Notes under the pieces: model-generated
Seen by the model: the letters and a program-made list of their open reading frames with translations, nothing else
What the model was told of the DNA's origin: nothing
Database searches by the model: none
Translations under genes and position numbers: made by a program
Shown: one piece after another, positions 7,214 through 16,225 of the stretch
Layout of the letters: the number at the start of each line of letters is the position of its first letter
How positions within the stretch are numbered: position 1 is the stretch's first letter
Origin: an uncultured Clostridia bacterium
GTDB lineage: Bacteria; Bacillota; Clostridia; Christensenellales; Borkfalkiaceae
Length of the DNA: 38,274 nt
Assembly (NCBI GenBank): GCA_930989535.1
Contig: CAKNLK010000021.1
Location: 1 to 38,274, forward strand
Reading direction: 5' to 3'

Positions 7214-9922
7214 ATGGCAAAGAAAAAGAGGCTGTTTCTCTCCCGCATGGCGGAGAACATCGCGCGCGCGGAGGACGCAAAGGCGCGCGTCCGCACCGCC
7301 GCGGCGCTCGCGGAGGCGGAGGCGTACGCCTTTTTGCAGACGGAGCGGGGCGGCATAACAAACGCGGAGGCGGAGCGCCGCAAGGAACAGTACGGGGAGA
7401 ACGTACTCCCTTCCCGCAAAAAGAAGGGTACGGCGGCGCGCCTTCTGGCGGCGTTTATCAACCCGTTCACGCTCATATTGCTCGCCCTCGCCGCCGTTTC
7501 GGTGGTTACGGACATCGTCTTGGCGGCGGAGGGAGAGGAAAACTACATCACCGTCGTCGTCATTGCCGTGATGGTCGCGGTGTCGGGCATCCTGCGCTTC
7601 GTGCAGGAATCGCGCAGCGGCGCGGCGGCGGAAAAGCTCTCCGCGATGATTACGACGACGACCTGCGTTTCCCGCAAGGGCGAGGGTAAGAAGGAGATCC
7701 CCGTATCCGAACTCGTAGTGGGAGACGAGGTGCATCTCTCCGCGGGGGATATGATCCCCGCAGACCTGCGCATCGTCGCGGCGAAGGACTTATTCGTCGC
7801 GCAGTCGGCGCTCACGGGCGAAAGCGCGCCCGAGGAAAAGAAGGCGGAGCCGTGCGAGGCGGGTTCGCTCACAAATTGCGGCTGCCTCGCGTTCATGGGC
7901 ACGAACGTCGTCAGCGGCAGCGGCGTCGGCATCGTCGCGGCGACGGGCGAGGGAACCCTGTTCGGGCAGACGGCAAAGACGCTTTCGGCGGGCAGGACGG
8001 AAAAGACCGCCTTCGAAAAGGGCGTAAACTCCGTCTCGCACATCCTCATCGGCTTTATGCTCGCGATGGTGCCCGTCGTACTCCTCGTCAACGGCTTTAC
8101 GAAGGGGGAATGGCTCAGCGCCGCCCTGTTCGCGGTCAGCATCGCCGTCGGGCTCACGCCCGAAATGCTCCCGATGATCGTCACGGCGTGCCTCGCGAAG
8201 GGCTCGGTCGCGCTGTCGAAAAGGAAGGTCGTCGTCAAGGATATCAATTCCATTCAAAACCTCGGCGCGATGGACATCCTCTGCACGGACAAGACGGGCA
8301 CCTTAACGCAGGATAAAGTCGTCCTCGAAATGCACCTGAACGTGGAGGGAAAGGAGGACGCGCGCGTTCTCTGCCGCGCCTTCCTCAACAGCAACTACCA
8401 GACGGGGCTGAAAAATCTGATGGACGTCGCCGTCATCGAGCGCACCCACGAACTGCGCGCGAGCGGCGAAATTGCCGAGGAAGACCTCACAAAATACCAA
8501 AAGACGGACGAGATTCCCTTCGATTTCGAGCGCCGCCGCATGAGCGTCGCGGTGACGAACGGGAGGGGGAAAACCCTCCTCATCACCAAGGGCGCGGTGG
8601 AGGAGATGCTCGCCGTGTCCGCCTTTGCGGAGGTGGGCGGCGAGGTACGACCTCTCACGGGCGAATTGAAGCGGGGCGTTCTTGCGCGCGCGTCCGCGCT
8701 GAACGAGCAGGGCATGCGCGTGCTCGCAATCGCGCAGAAGCGGCTCGCGGAGGGCGCCGAGGTGAGCGCGGCGGACGAGGCGGAAATGGTGCTCATCGGC
8801 TACCTCGCCTTCCTCGACCCGCCCAAGGAAACGACGGCGGCCGCGGTGGCGCGCCTGCACGGGCTGGGCGTGTCCGTCAAAATTCTGACGGGCGACAACG
8901 AAAAGGTCACCGCCTGCATCTGCCGCAAGGTGGGGCTGGCGGGCGAACATATCCTGCTCGGCTCCGACCTCGAAAACCTGAACGACGAGCAGCTCGCCGC
9001 GGCGGCGGAGTGTGCGGGCGTGTTTGCCAAGCTCTCGCCTGCGCAGAAGGAGCGGGTCGTGCGGGTACTGCGCGAGGCGGGCCACACCGTCGGGTTCATG
9101 GGCGACGGCATCAACGACGCGCCCGCCATGCGCGCGGCGGACGTGGGCATCTCCGTGGATACGGCGGTGGACATCGCCAAGGAGTCGGCGGGCGTCATCC
9201 TGCTCGAAAAGGATTTGACGGTTGTCGCGGACGGCGTCGTCGAGGGACGGAAGACGTACGCGAACATGATGAAATATATCAAAATCACCGCGTCTTCCAA
9301 CTTCGGCAATATGCTCTCTGTCCTCATTGCGAGCGCGTTCCTGCCCTTTTTGCCCATGCTGTCGGTGCAGATTATCCTGCTCAACCTGGTGTACGACGTT
9401 TCCTGCACCTCCCTCCCGTGGGACAACGTGGAAGGGGAGAGTCTTTCCCGCCCCGCCGTGTGGGAGTCGCGCTCGATTCTGCGCTTTATGTTCTGTTTCG
9501 GGCCAATCAGCTCGCTGTTCGATATAATCACCTATCTGCTGCTGTATTTTGTGCTGTGCCTCGCCGTCATCGGCGCGCCGTTTGCCGCCTCCGACGCCGT
9601 TGCGCAGGCGCAGTTCGAGGCGCTCTTTCAGACGGGCTGGTTCGTTGAATCCATTTTCACGCAGTCGCTCGTTCTGCATATGCTGCGCGGCAAAAGATTC
9701 CCGTCCGCGCGCAGCCACGCTTCTCTGCCCGTGTGCGTGTTCACGCTCGGCGGCATCGCGCTCTTGACGGCAGTTCCGTACACGCCCGTCGGGGCGGCGT
9801 TCGGGCTGGTTCCGCTGTCCGCAATGTATTTCGCGTTATTGGCTGCAATCGTGGTCGGGTACGTCGCATTGACGACGCTCGCCAAGCACCTGTATGTGCG
9901 GAAATTCGGCGAATTGCTATGA
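7214..9922 (+). CDS. mgtA: MgtA-type P-type magnesium-transporting ATPase
   Basis: A 902-residue P3B-type ATPase that imports Mg2+ using ATP. Order of domains: cytosolic N-terminus, two membrane helices (about 80-130), actuator loop with T-G-E-S near 201, two more helices (about 270-330), phosphorylation site D-K-T-G-T-L-T-Q-D-K with Asp359, nucleotide domain, hinge G-D-G-I-N-D-A-P near 630, and six C-terminal helices. The Q-D-K-V-V-L-E stretch after the phosphorylation motif and the N-L-V-Y-D-V-S-C segment are typical of MgtA/MgtB. AAGGAGG precedes the ATG. Full length. Control is by the M-box upstream and perhaps by the leader peptide; the gene is monocistronic, with a terminator just after it. 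Confidence 0.95.
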   Translation: MAKKKRLFLSRMAENIARAEDAKARVRTAAALAEAEAYAFLQTERGGITNAEAERRKEQYGENVLPSRKKKGTAARLLAAFINPFTLILLALAAVSVVTDIVLAAEGEENYITVVVIAVMVAVSGILRFVQESRSGAAAEKLSAMITTTTCVSRKGEGKKEIPVSELVVGDEVHLSAGDMIPADLRIVAAKDLFVAQSALTGESAPEEKKAEPCEAGSLTNCGCLAFMGTNVVSGSGVGIVAATGEGTLFGQTAKTLSAGRTEKTAFEKGVNSVSHILIGFMLAMVPVVLLVNGFTKGEWLSAALFAVSIAVGLTPEMLPMIVTACLAKGSVALSKRKVVVKDINSIQNLGAMDILCTDKTGTLTQDKVVLEMHLNVEGKEDARVLCRAFLNSNYQTGLKNLMDVAVIERTHELRASGEIAEEDLTKYQKTDEIPFDFERRRMSVAVTNGRGKTLLITKGAVEEMLAVSAFAEVGGEVRPLTGELKRGVLARASALNEQGMRVLAIAQKRLAEGAEVSAADEAEMVLIGYLAFLDPPKETTAAAVARLHGLGVSVKILTGDNEKVTACICRKVGLAGEHILLGSDLENLNDEQLAAAAECAGVFAKLSPAQKERVVRVLREAGHTVGFMGDGINDAPAMRAADVGISVDTAVDIAKESAGVILLEKDLTVVADGVVEGRKTYANMMKYIKITASSNFGNMLSVLIASAFLPFLPMLSVQIILLNLVYDVSCTSLPWDNVEGESLSRPAVWESRSILRFMFCFGPISSLFDIITYLLLYFVLCLAVIGAPFAASDAVAQAQFEALFQTGWFVESIFTQSLVLHMLRGKRFPSARSHASLPVCVFTLGGIALLTAVPYTPVGAAFGLVPLSAMYFALLAAIVVGYVALTTLAKHLYVRKFGELL

Positions 9923-9965
9923 AAACTGCGGAGCCGCGCCCTCGGGCGGGCTCCGCAGTTTTTGC
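9919..9965 (+). terminator. Terminator of mgtA
   Basis: An 11-12 bp GC-rich hairpin (AACTGCGGAGCC with GGCTCCGCAGTT) followed by TTTTTGC, beginning at the mgtA stop codon. Confidence 0.88.
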
Positions 9966-10049
9966 TTGCATTTTCGGAAATAAGTTATCGTTTCGCTCAA
10001 AAAATGCAAAAAAATTGCAAAAAAACCATGCTTTTTTGCGCGTCGTCCG

Positions 10050-10078
10050 TTGACTATTGCGGGCGCGTGTGTTAGAAT
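10050..10078 (+). promoter_or_regulatory. Sigma-A promoter of GH51 gene
   Basis: TTGACT (10050-10055) and TAGAAT (10073-10078), 17-base spacer, 31 bases before the ATG. Confidence 0.75.
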
Positions 10079-10109
10079 GAAGGCAACAAACCATGGGAGA
10101 AACACATCT

Positions 10110-12701
10110 ATGATCAAGTACACGCTCGACAAGGAAAAGCAGGGCATCGCGGTCAGCGAGCACCTGTACGGTCTCTTTTTCGAGGACATCAACCAGGCGG
10201 CGGACGGCGGTCTGAACGCCGAAATGGTCATCAACAATTCCTTTGAATTTGAATATCTGGCATACGATTTGCACAACTGCACGGTGCCCGTCACGGTGCG
10301 GCAGCTGAAAGATAAATATTGGGACGTGTTCGGCGCAGGCCCGCATTATGTCAGCACGGCAGGGGGGATGAACGAAAACAACCCCTCCTATATGATGCTG
10401 TGTGTGGGCGGCATCTACCGCATGGAGAACCCCGGCTTTGCCGTGGGGGCTTGGAACAGCTACGGCATGGCGCTCGACAAGGGCGAAACGTACAATTTCA
10501 GCATGTGGGTGAAAAAGCTCGGCTTTGCAGGCAAGGCGGAGGTGTTTATCCGCGGCGCGCGCTCGGTGCTCACCACCGTCGCGGAAATCGAGCTTTCGGG
10601 CAACGGCGGCGACTGGGTAAAGGTCTCCTGCTCCGTCAAGGCGCTCGAAACGCAGATGGGGCGGCTGGTCATCATCTTCAAGGGCAACGGCCACATCGGC
10701 GTAGACTGCGTTTCCCTTCTCCCGTCCAAGGTGTGGGGCGATTCCGACAAGTACCGCAACGGCAAACTCTCCCCGCGCATCGTCAAGGTTTTAAAGGATT
10801 GCCATCCCTCCTTTTTCCGCTTCCCCGGCGGCTGCGTCGTGGAAGGGGACGAGGTCTTCGACAATTTATATAAATGGCGCAACACGGTCGGCCCGCTCGA
10901 GGCGCGCAAGCAAATCGCCAACACCTGGGGCTACATGCAGTCGTACGGCGTGGGTTTCTACGAGTATTTTGCGCTGTGCGAGGATTTGAAGATGACTCCG
11001 CTGCCTGTTTTGCACTGCGGGCTTCTGTGCCAGATCCGCGTGGGCGAACAGCGCGGCGAGGGCTACCGCCGCATCATGCCGGGCACGGCGGAATTCAAGC
11101 ACGAAGTCATCGACAACGTCGCCGACCTCCTGTTCTTCGCGCTGGGCAGTGCGGACAGCGAGGACGAAAACGAGGCGCATTGGGCGAAGGTGCGCGCGGA
11201 TATGGGGCACCCCGCTCCCTTCGAGCTCAAATACGTCGGCATCGGCAACGAGAACTGGGGCAACGAATATTTCGAAAATTTCGACGCCTGCCTCATGGGG
11301 CTGCGCCAGTACGAGTACGCGGGCAAACAGACCGACCTCATCGAAAAGTTCGGCGTCACCATCGTCACCACGGCGGGCGTGGACATCCGCCCGCAGGACT
11401 CCAACGACAGCTGGAAAGTCATCAATAAAAAGTACCGCGACACCATCGTAGACGAGCACGTCTACAACTCCTACCAGTGGTTCATCGACAACACCAAGCG
11501 CTACGACTGTTACGACCGCACGGGCGCGAAGGTGTTCATGGGCGAGTACGCCATGCACACGATGAGCGACGGCCGCGGCAGGCTCAACGGCGAAAACAAC
11601 CTGCGCTCCGCGCTCGCCGAGGCGGCGTTCCTCACGGGGTGCGAACGCAACAGCGACGTCGTGAAGATGACATGCTACGCGCCTCTGTTTGCCTCTACCG
11701 CCAACTACAAGTGGACGCCCGACCTCATCTGGTTTAACCCGCGCGACATCATGCTCACGCCCAACTACTTCGTGCAGCAGATGTTCGCGGCAAATACGGG
11801 CAAATTCGTTCTGAACGGCGTGGAAAAGCGGGACGATTCCAACGCGGGCGGCCTGCTCATCGGCGCCCATGCGACGGCGGTTGCCGTGCGCGAGGTGCGC
11901 GTGCGCGACTTAAAGAGCGGCGAACTTCTGTACCGCCACAACTTCGCGGACGGCATGGGGAATTGGAAGCTGTATCCCCGCTGCATCGGCGGCGAAATCA
12001 AGGGCGGCGAACTGTTCATCGGGCAGGCGGACGCCTTCAACGGCTACTATCTCGACGGCGAATTTGAAAACTGCGAGATGGAGGTGGACTTCCGCCGCGT
12101 CGGGGGCGCGCAGAGCTTCATCGCGGGCATGGGCGTCAAGGACGTGGAAGACCGCGGCACGATGGACTGCAACGGTTTCTCCGTCAGCTGCCAGTACGGC
12201 AAGAACCACAAGGGGTACGACGTCTCTTTCGACAAGCGCGTCGACTTCATGCGCACCGTCTGCGAGATGATGGGCAAGGATAAGTTCCTCGGCTATTCGC
12301 CCGAGGGCAATACCCTGCGGCTCACCTATACCCGCAATAAGCTGACCGCGCGTTTCTATAAGGACGGCGTCTGGAATTTCCTGTTCGAAAAGAATGTCTG
12401 GCGGGTTAACGAGCGGGTGTTCCAGTCGACGACGGTCGACGGCGACAAGATTTATTTCAAGGTCGTCAACGTCACGGGCAAGGCGCAGAAGATGAAGGCG
12501 AAGCTGAAAAACTTCGGCCGCAAAAAGAAGGCGCGCGCCGTCATCCTGGCGGACGACGACGAAAACGTCATCAACGAGATCGGCACGAATTACGGGGTAA
12601 AATACAACATCGTTCCCCGCGAGGAGAGCGTTTCGCTCGAAGGGGACGAGCTCGAATACAAGCTGCCAAAAAACAGCGCGGTGATTTTTGTAATCGAATA
12701 A
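10110..12701 (+). CDS. GH51 alpha-L-arabinofuranosidase
   Basis: An 863-residue glycoside hydrolase family 51 enzyme that removes terminal arabinofuranose from arabinan or arabinoxylan fragments. The acid/base Glu is in G-I-G-N-E-N-W-G (about 380) and the nucleophile Glu in F-M-G-E-Y-A-M-H (about 479). Residues about 50-210 resemble a CBM4/9-type beta-sandwich between the first strand and the catalytic barrel, as in plant-type and many gut-bacterial GH51 enzymes. After the usual C-terminal beta domain starts there is an inserted lamin-G/DUF1080-like jelly roll (about 600-775), making it longer than the usual 500-650 residues. No signal peptide, so it acts on imported oligosaccharides. GGGAGA precedes the ATG at 10110; upstream in-frame codons lack a site. 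It stands alone between promoter and terminator. Confidence 0.9.
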   Translation: MIKYTLDKEKQGIAVSEHLYGLFFEDINQAADGGLNAEMVINNSFEFEYLAYDLHNCTVPVTVRQLKDKYWDVFGAGPHYVSTAGGMNENNPSYMMLCVGGIYRMENPGFAVGAWNSYGMALDKGETYNFSMWVKKLGFAGKAEVFIRGARSVLTTVAEIELSGNGGDWVKVSCSVKALETQMGRLVIIFKGNGHIGVDCVSLLPSKVWGDSDKYRNGKLSPRIVKVLKDCHPSFFRFPGGCVVEGDEVFDNLYKWRNTVGPLEARKQIANTWGYMQSYGVGFYEYFALCEDLKMTPLPVLHCGLLCQIRVGEQRGEGYRRIMPGTAEFKHEVIDNVADLLFFALGSADSEDENEAHWAKVRADMGHPAPFELKYVGIGNENWGNEYFENFDACLMGLRQYEYAGKQTDLIEKFGVTIVTTAGVDIRPQDSNDSWKVINKKYRDTIVDEHVYNSYQWFIDNTKRYDCYDRTGAKVFMGEYAMHTMSDGRGRLNGENNLRSALAEAAFLTGCERNSDVVKMTCYAPLFASTANYKWTPDLIWFNPRDIMLTPNYFVQQMFAANTGKFVLNGVEKRDDSNAGGLLIGAHATAVAVREVRVRDLKSGELLYRHNFADGMGNWKLYPRCIGGEIKGGELFIGQADAFNGYYLDGEFENCEMEVDFRRVGGAQSFIAGMGVKDVEDRGTMDCNGFSVSCQYGKNHKGYDVSFDKRVDFMRTVCEMMGKDKFLGYSPEGNTLRLTYTRNKLTARFYKDGVWNFLFEKNVWRVNERVFQSTTVDGDKIYFKVVNVTGKAQKMKAKLKNFGRKKKARAVILADDDENVINEIGTNYGVKYNIVPREESVSLEGDELEYKLPKNSAVIFVIE

Positions 12702-12717
12702 CGAGAAAAGAGAAAGA

Positions 12718-12758
12718 GCGCGCCGCGGAATTTTCCGCGGCGCGCAAGTTTATATTTT
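12718..12758 (+). terminator. Terminator of GH51 gene
   Basis: A 13-bp perfect GC-rich hairpin (12718-12730 with 12733-12745) followed by a loosely T-rich stretch. More inverted repeats follow at 12762-12784 and 12782-12800, of no clear function. Confidence 0.75.
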
Positions 12759-12877
12759 ATGCTATTGAAAATAATTGCTTTCAATCGCCAAAGGCGATTG
12801 CGGTGCGCTCGTTTTCGCTATTGCAAGCAAGTGAAAACCTCGCGAACCTTCAGCTCAAAAGAAAATTTGTGAACCGT

Positions 12878-13852
12878 TCACCCGATTTTTCGTACAAACG
12901 GCTTATAGTCGAGGATTTTTTCGATTTCGTCGAGCACGTCGGGCGGCAGGCGCAGCCCGCTGGCGGCGATGTTTGTTTCCAGCTGTTCGGGCCTGCTCGC
13001 GCCCGTGATGACGGAGGATATCTGCGGCAGGCGCAGTATCCACGCGAGGGCCAAAACCGACAGGGGAACGCCCAGCCCGTCCGCGATGGCGGCGAGCTTT
13101 TCCACCTTGTCGAGGTTTTCGTCTGTCAGGAGCGCGTTGATTTGCTTGTCCGCCTGGTGCGTCGCGCGCGAGCCTGCGGGCAGTGGCTGGCCCTTGCGGT
13201 ATTTCCCCGTCAAAAGCCCCTGCGCGAGCGGGGAGAACGGCACGATGCCGATTCCGTTCTCCGCGCAAATCTGCACGATTTCGTCCTCGATGTACCGGTC
13301 GACCATATTGTACTGCGGCTGAATGACGCTGATGGGGCGCAGGTGCATTTCCTTGACGCAGGCAATCGCCTTGGTCAGCTGCACGGGCGACCATTCGCTA
13401 ACGCCGTAGTAGAGGATTTTGCCTTGCTCCACCATGTCAGAAAGCGTCTGCATCGTCTCCTCGATGGGCGTCGTCGGGTCAAAGCGATGGCAAAAATATA
13501 AATCGAGGTAGTCCAGCTTCATATTTTTCAGCGAGGTATCCAGCTGTTCGACGATGTGCTTGCGCGACAGCCCCCAATCGTTCGCGCCGCGTCCCATGGG
13601 GAAGAAAACCTTCGAGGAAACGACGTAAGAACTGCGCTTATAGTCGCGCAGCGCCCCGCCGAGGAATTTTTCCGCCTCGCCGCCGCTGTACGCATCCGCG
13701 CAGTCGAAAAAGTTTACGCCCGCGTCGTAGGCGGCGCGGATGCTTTGGCGCGCCGTCTCCGCCGCGCCGAGCCCGTTGAGGTCGGTCATCCAGCTTCCGA
13801 TGGAGATTTCGCTGAGCTTTAAGCCCCATTTTCCCATATTTCTGTATTGCAT
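12878..13852 (-). CDS. Aldo/keto reductase, KvBeta/YghZ-like
   Basis: A 324-residue NADPH-dependent aldo/keto reductase with a TIM barrel. Tetrad residues are visible: Asp and Tyr in F-F-D-C-A-D-A-Y, Lys in V-V-S-S-K-V-F and His in Y-F-C-H-R-F-D. The cofactor segment V-I-T-G-A-S-R-P near the C-terminus and the sequence Q-P-Q-Y-N-M-V point to the potassium-channel beta-subunit-like (AKR6/AKR14, YghZ) branch. Such enzymes reduce aldehydes such as methylglyoxal; the true substrate is unknown. The ATG at 13852 has a GGAGAA site and a consensus promoter upstream, so longer readings are not needed. Divergent from the gene at 14031. Confidence 0.88.
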   Translation of the reverse strand: MQYRNMGKWGLKLSEISIGSWMTDLNGLGAAETARQSIRAAYDAGVNFFDCADAYSGGEAEKFLGGALRDYKRSSYVVSSKVFFPMGRGANDWGLSRKHIVEQLDTSLKNMKLDYLDLYFCHRFDPTTPIEETMQTLSDMVEQGKILYYGVSEWSPVQLTKAIACVKEMHLRPISVIQPQYNMVDRYIEDEIVQICAENGIGIVPFSPLAQGLLTGKYRKGQPLPAGSRATHQADKQINALLTDENLDKVEKLAAIADGLGVPLSVLALAWILRLPQISSVITGASRPEQLETNIAASGLRLPPDVLDEIEKILDYKPFVRKIG

Positions 13853-13909
13853 AGTACTTTGTTCTCCTCGATTTTCGCGCCGAAACCGGCGCTCTGTTTT
13901 TATACCGCA

Positions 13910-13938
13910 ATTATAATACGAAAAAGTGCGGCTGTCAA
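13910..13938 (-). promoter_or_regulatory. Consensus promoter of aldo/keto reductase
   Basis: On the minus strand TTGACA (13938-13933) and TATAAT (13915-13910) with a 17-base spacer. It is back-to-back with the promoter for the divergent gene. Confidence 0.88.
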
Positions 13939-13963
13939 TACCTGCCGCAAAAAATCCCAACGC

Positions 13964-13992
13964 TTGCATTTTTTCGAAATTTGTACTATAAT
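13964..13992 (+). promoter_or_regulatory. Sigma-A promoter of gene at 14031
   Basis: TTGCAT (13964-13969) and TATAAT (13987-13992), 17-base spacer, 38 bases before the ATG. Confidence 0.85.
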
Positions 13993-14030
13993 AGTTCGGA
14001 AAGCGGCACATTGGCCGCGGGGGAGTATAC

Positions 14031-15152
14031 ATGGCAGAAAATTTTATCGACCGCATGGAAGGGCAAATCTTCGTCGCCCAACTGGCGCGCCTCGTGCGCG
14101 TGACGGGCATACAGCCGAATGCCGAATTTATCAAGGAGATGTACGACAGAGTCAAAGAGCGCTATCTCGAAGAGCTCAAGCGCCGCAAGATACGCCTGCG
14201 CGCGCTCGACGCCGCGCGCCTCGACGAAATCGTCAGCTACCTGTATTATTACCACATTTTCCACACGTCACACCTCTCCCCGGAAATCGTCCGAAAGCTG
14301 GAGGGCGACGAGCGCTACCGCGACAGGCTCGTGCAGGACGTGGCGGTCTACATCGTAATCAACGAGCATCTGAACGTGGAAAAGCGCTCCAATACCTCCG
14401 CGTATTCGCCCGAAATCGCCGCCTATAACATGGCGTGCAGCTATTCGCTGTTTGTGTTGGGGACGCTGAAGGGGCCTGACCGCCGCATGAACGGCATCAA
14501 CAACCTCTTCAAAAAATCGATGATTACCATCAAGAGCGTCATCAGCCTGCTCGCGACGGGCAACAGCTGTGACGCGGTCATTTTATGGCGCCACCTGCAC
14601 GAGCTCGAGTGCGTGCTCATAGTGCTCAACGCCCGCAGCGACGATTTGTTTTTCCAGTACATAAAGCACATGGAATACTTCGACATGGAGAACAGTCCGA
14701 ATGCCGAAGCGCTTGCGCAGCGCCTTTCGGAGGAGTGCAAAGCGTTCGGCGTAAAGGAGCGCAACGCCTTTATCAACTACGGCTGGATGGCGTATATCCC
14801 CGAGTTTCGGGAGGGTATCGGCAAGGAATACCGCCTCAATTTCAAGGACGGCCTGCAAAAATTGGCGGGGCAGAGCGCGCGGCACGCCGCCTATTCCTCC
14901 GCGAGCAAAATTCTGCACCCCTCCGCGTGGGTTGTCACCATCCGCGACGACAAGTTCTATAAATTCACGGTGTTCGAGCTGTACCGCTCCCTCCTGAACA
15001 TCGTCGCGCAGATAAAAATTTATCTTGCCCGCTACCGCGATTCGTCCGTGAAGCCGGGCGAGTGCGACGCGTATCTGCGCTCCGTCGACGGATATCTGGC
15101 GATGATTGCGCGCAACAACAAGATAATCGCCGATAAGTACGCGGGGAAGTAA
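14031..15152 (+). CDS. Uncharacterised protein, possibly DUF5677 family
   Basis: A 373-residue, mostly helical soluble protein without signal peptide or membrane segment. I do not recognise it with certainty. A central segment (I-L-W-R-H-L-H-E-L-E, about 187-196) and a later Y-S-S-A-S-K-I-L-H-P-S motif (about 288-298) resemble DUF5677-type proteins, which have no known function. The N-terminal 120 residues are charged and helical. GGGGGAG precedes the ATG and a good sigma-A promoter lies upstream, so it is expressed in growing cells. It is divergent from an aldo/keto reductase and followed by yunB after 36 bases, but nothing links their roles. No nuclease, kinase or NTPase motif is visible. 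Confidence 0.7.
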   Translation: MAENFIDRMEGQIFVAQLARLVRVTGIQPNAEFIKEMYDRVKERYLEELKRRKIRLRALDAARLDEIVSYLYYYHIFHTSHLSPEIVRKLEGDERYRDRLVQDVAVYIVINEHLNVEKRSNTSAYSPEIAAYNMACSYSLFVLGTLKGPDRRMNGINNLFKKSMITIKSVISLLATGNSCDAVILWRHLHELECVLIVLNARSDDLFFQYIKHMEYFDMENSPNAEALAQRLSEECKAFGVKERNAFINYGWMAYIPEFREGIGKEYRLNFKDGLQKLAGQSARHAAYSSASKILHPSAWVVTIRDDKFYKFTVFELYRSLLNIVAQIKIYLARYRDSSVKPGECDAYLRSVDGYLAMIARNNKIIADKYAGK

Positions 15153-15188
15153 ACGCATAAAAATGCCCGCCTGCGCATATATGCTAAC

Positions 15189-15857
15189 ATGGCGTATTAT
15201 CAAACGGGGTACCGTTACAGGCGGTATAAAAAACATTCGGGGCGGAAAAAGTGGATTATCCTCGCCGCCGTTCTCGCCGCGGTAATCGGTGTGTTCGTCT
15301 TTTTCCATAAAAATGTGTCGGGCATGCTGTATTCTCTGAGTGAGGCGACGGTGCGCGCCGCGGCGACGGAGGCCGTCAACGACGCCGTGTCGCAGACGCT
15401 CCGGTGGAACAACGTCGACTACAACAAGCTCGTCACCGTTACGCGGGGCGAGGATGACCGCGTTTTGAGCCTGGAGGCGGACGCGCAGAGCGTCAACCTG
15501 CTCGCCCGGCAGACGGTCACGCTGTCGATGGCAAACCTGTCCGAGGCGTGCGGGGAGGGCGTCAAAGTGCCCATCGGCGTATTTACGGGCATCGAGTTTT
15601 TGGCGGGCTTCGGCCCGCGCGTAACCTTTCAGATTATACCAATCGGAAGCGTGTCGTGCGATTTCCGCTCCTCCTTCGACACGGCGGGGCTGAACCAGAC
15701 GCTGCACTCCATCTATATGGACGTGACGGCGGCGGTCAGCGTCGTCATGCCCTCGAAAACGGAGGAAATTTCCGTCGTCACGCAGGTGCTCATCTGCGAG
15801 AGCGTAATCGTCGGCGAAATTCCGGACGCGTACCTGAAAGGGGATATTTTCGGCTAA
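15189..15857 (+). CDS. yunB: Sporulation protein YunB
   Basis: A 222-residue membrane-anchored protein: basic N-terminus, one membrane helix (about 24-42), then an extracytoplasmic domain. The pattern of the domain (A-V-N-D-A-V near 68, G-V-F-T-G-I-E-F-L-A-G-F-G-P near 133-146, P-I-G near 154, and a C-terminal V-G-E-I-P-D-A-Y-L) matches YunB, a sigma-E-controlled protein of endospore formers whose biochemical role is unknown. No ribosome binding site is visible before the ATG, and no alternative ATG, GTG or TTG exists upstream in frame before the stop at 15150. GCATAA at 15155 and CATATATG at 15176 resemble sigma-E boxes but would place the transcript start at the ATG itself. Presence of this gene supports an endospore-forming ancestry. 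Confidence 0.82.
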   Translation: MAYYQTGYRYRRYKKHSGRKKWIILAAVLAAVIGVFVFFHKNVSGMLYSLSEATVRAAATEAVNDAVSQTLRWNNVDYNKLVTVTRGEDDRVLSLEADAQSVNLLARQTVTLSMANLSEACGEGVKVPIGVFTGIEFLAGFGPRVTFQIIPIGSVSCDFRSSFDTAGLNQTLHSIYMDVTAAVSVVMPSKTEEISVVTQVLICESVIVGEIPDAYLKGDIFG

Positions 15858-15880
15858 AAAATTTTTTCGGGCAAAAATCG

Positions 15881-15909
15881 TTGACATTCCGCGCCGTTTC
15901 GATTATGAT
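15881..15909 (+). promoter_or_regulatory. Promoter of pheST leader
   Basis: TTGACA (15881-15886) and TATGAT (15904-15909), 17-base spacer, just before the T-box leader. Confidence 0.85.
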
Positions 15910-15915
15910 ATTGAT

Positions 15916-16183
15916 AATACAAGGCGACGACGAAGACAGACGGGCAAAAAATCCCGCTCCAAGAGAGGAAGGCTCACCGGCTGCAAGGCTTTCCGAGGGG
16001 ATGGCTCCGTTATTCACTTCATCAGCTTCCGCGGCGAAACGAAAGGGAGTAACTGCGGGCGTAATTCCGCGCGTTAAGCGGGCAACGAGGCGGCGCATAA
16101 ACAAGGGCGGCCGCGAACATAGGTGGTACAGCGCACAAACGCGCCCTGTGAGGACAGTTTTTCTGCCCTCACTTTTTTATTTT
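15916..16183 (+). ncRNA. T-box leader, tRNA-Phe specific
   Basis: A T-box riboswitch. Stem I base pairs GACGAAG (about 15928) with CTTCATC; the internal specifier loop holds TTC at 16013-16015, the Phe codon, followed by A. The AGAGAG element of Stem I is at 15962-15967. The antiterminator T-box reads AGGTGGTACAGCG at 16121-16133; its TGGT would pair with the ACCA end of uncharged tRNA, and the T fits the A73 discriminator of tRNA-Phe. A terminator follows at 16148-16183. Uncharged tRNA-Phe should therefore switch on pheST. Confidence 0.93.
16148..16183 (+). terminator. T-box terminator
   Basis: A 10-bp hairpin (GTGAGGACAG with CTGCCCTCAC, one mismatch) followed by TTTTTTATTTT, 42 bases before pheS. 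Confidence 0.88.
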
Positions 16184-16225
16184 ACCGGAAAAAGCACAGA
16201 AAATTTATTATAGGTGGAAACGGAT

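Noticed and set aside
9966..10045. A-rich and T-rich stretches as a second terminator or small RNA
   Set aside because: The only stem is A/T homopolymeric; nothing further supports it.
12759..12877. Tandem hairpins after the GH51 gene as a repeat family or minus-strand terminator
   Set aside because: No second copy is in the window and no proper T-run follows on either strand.
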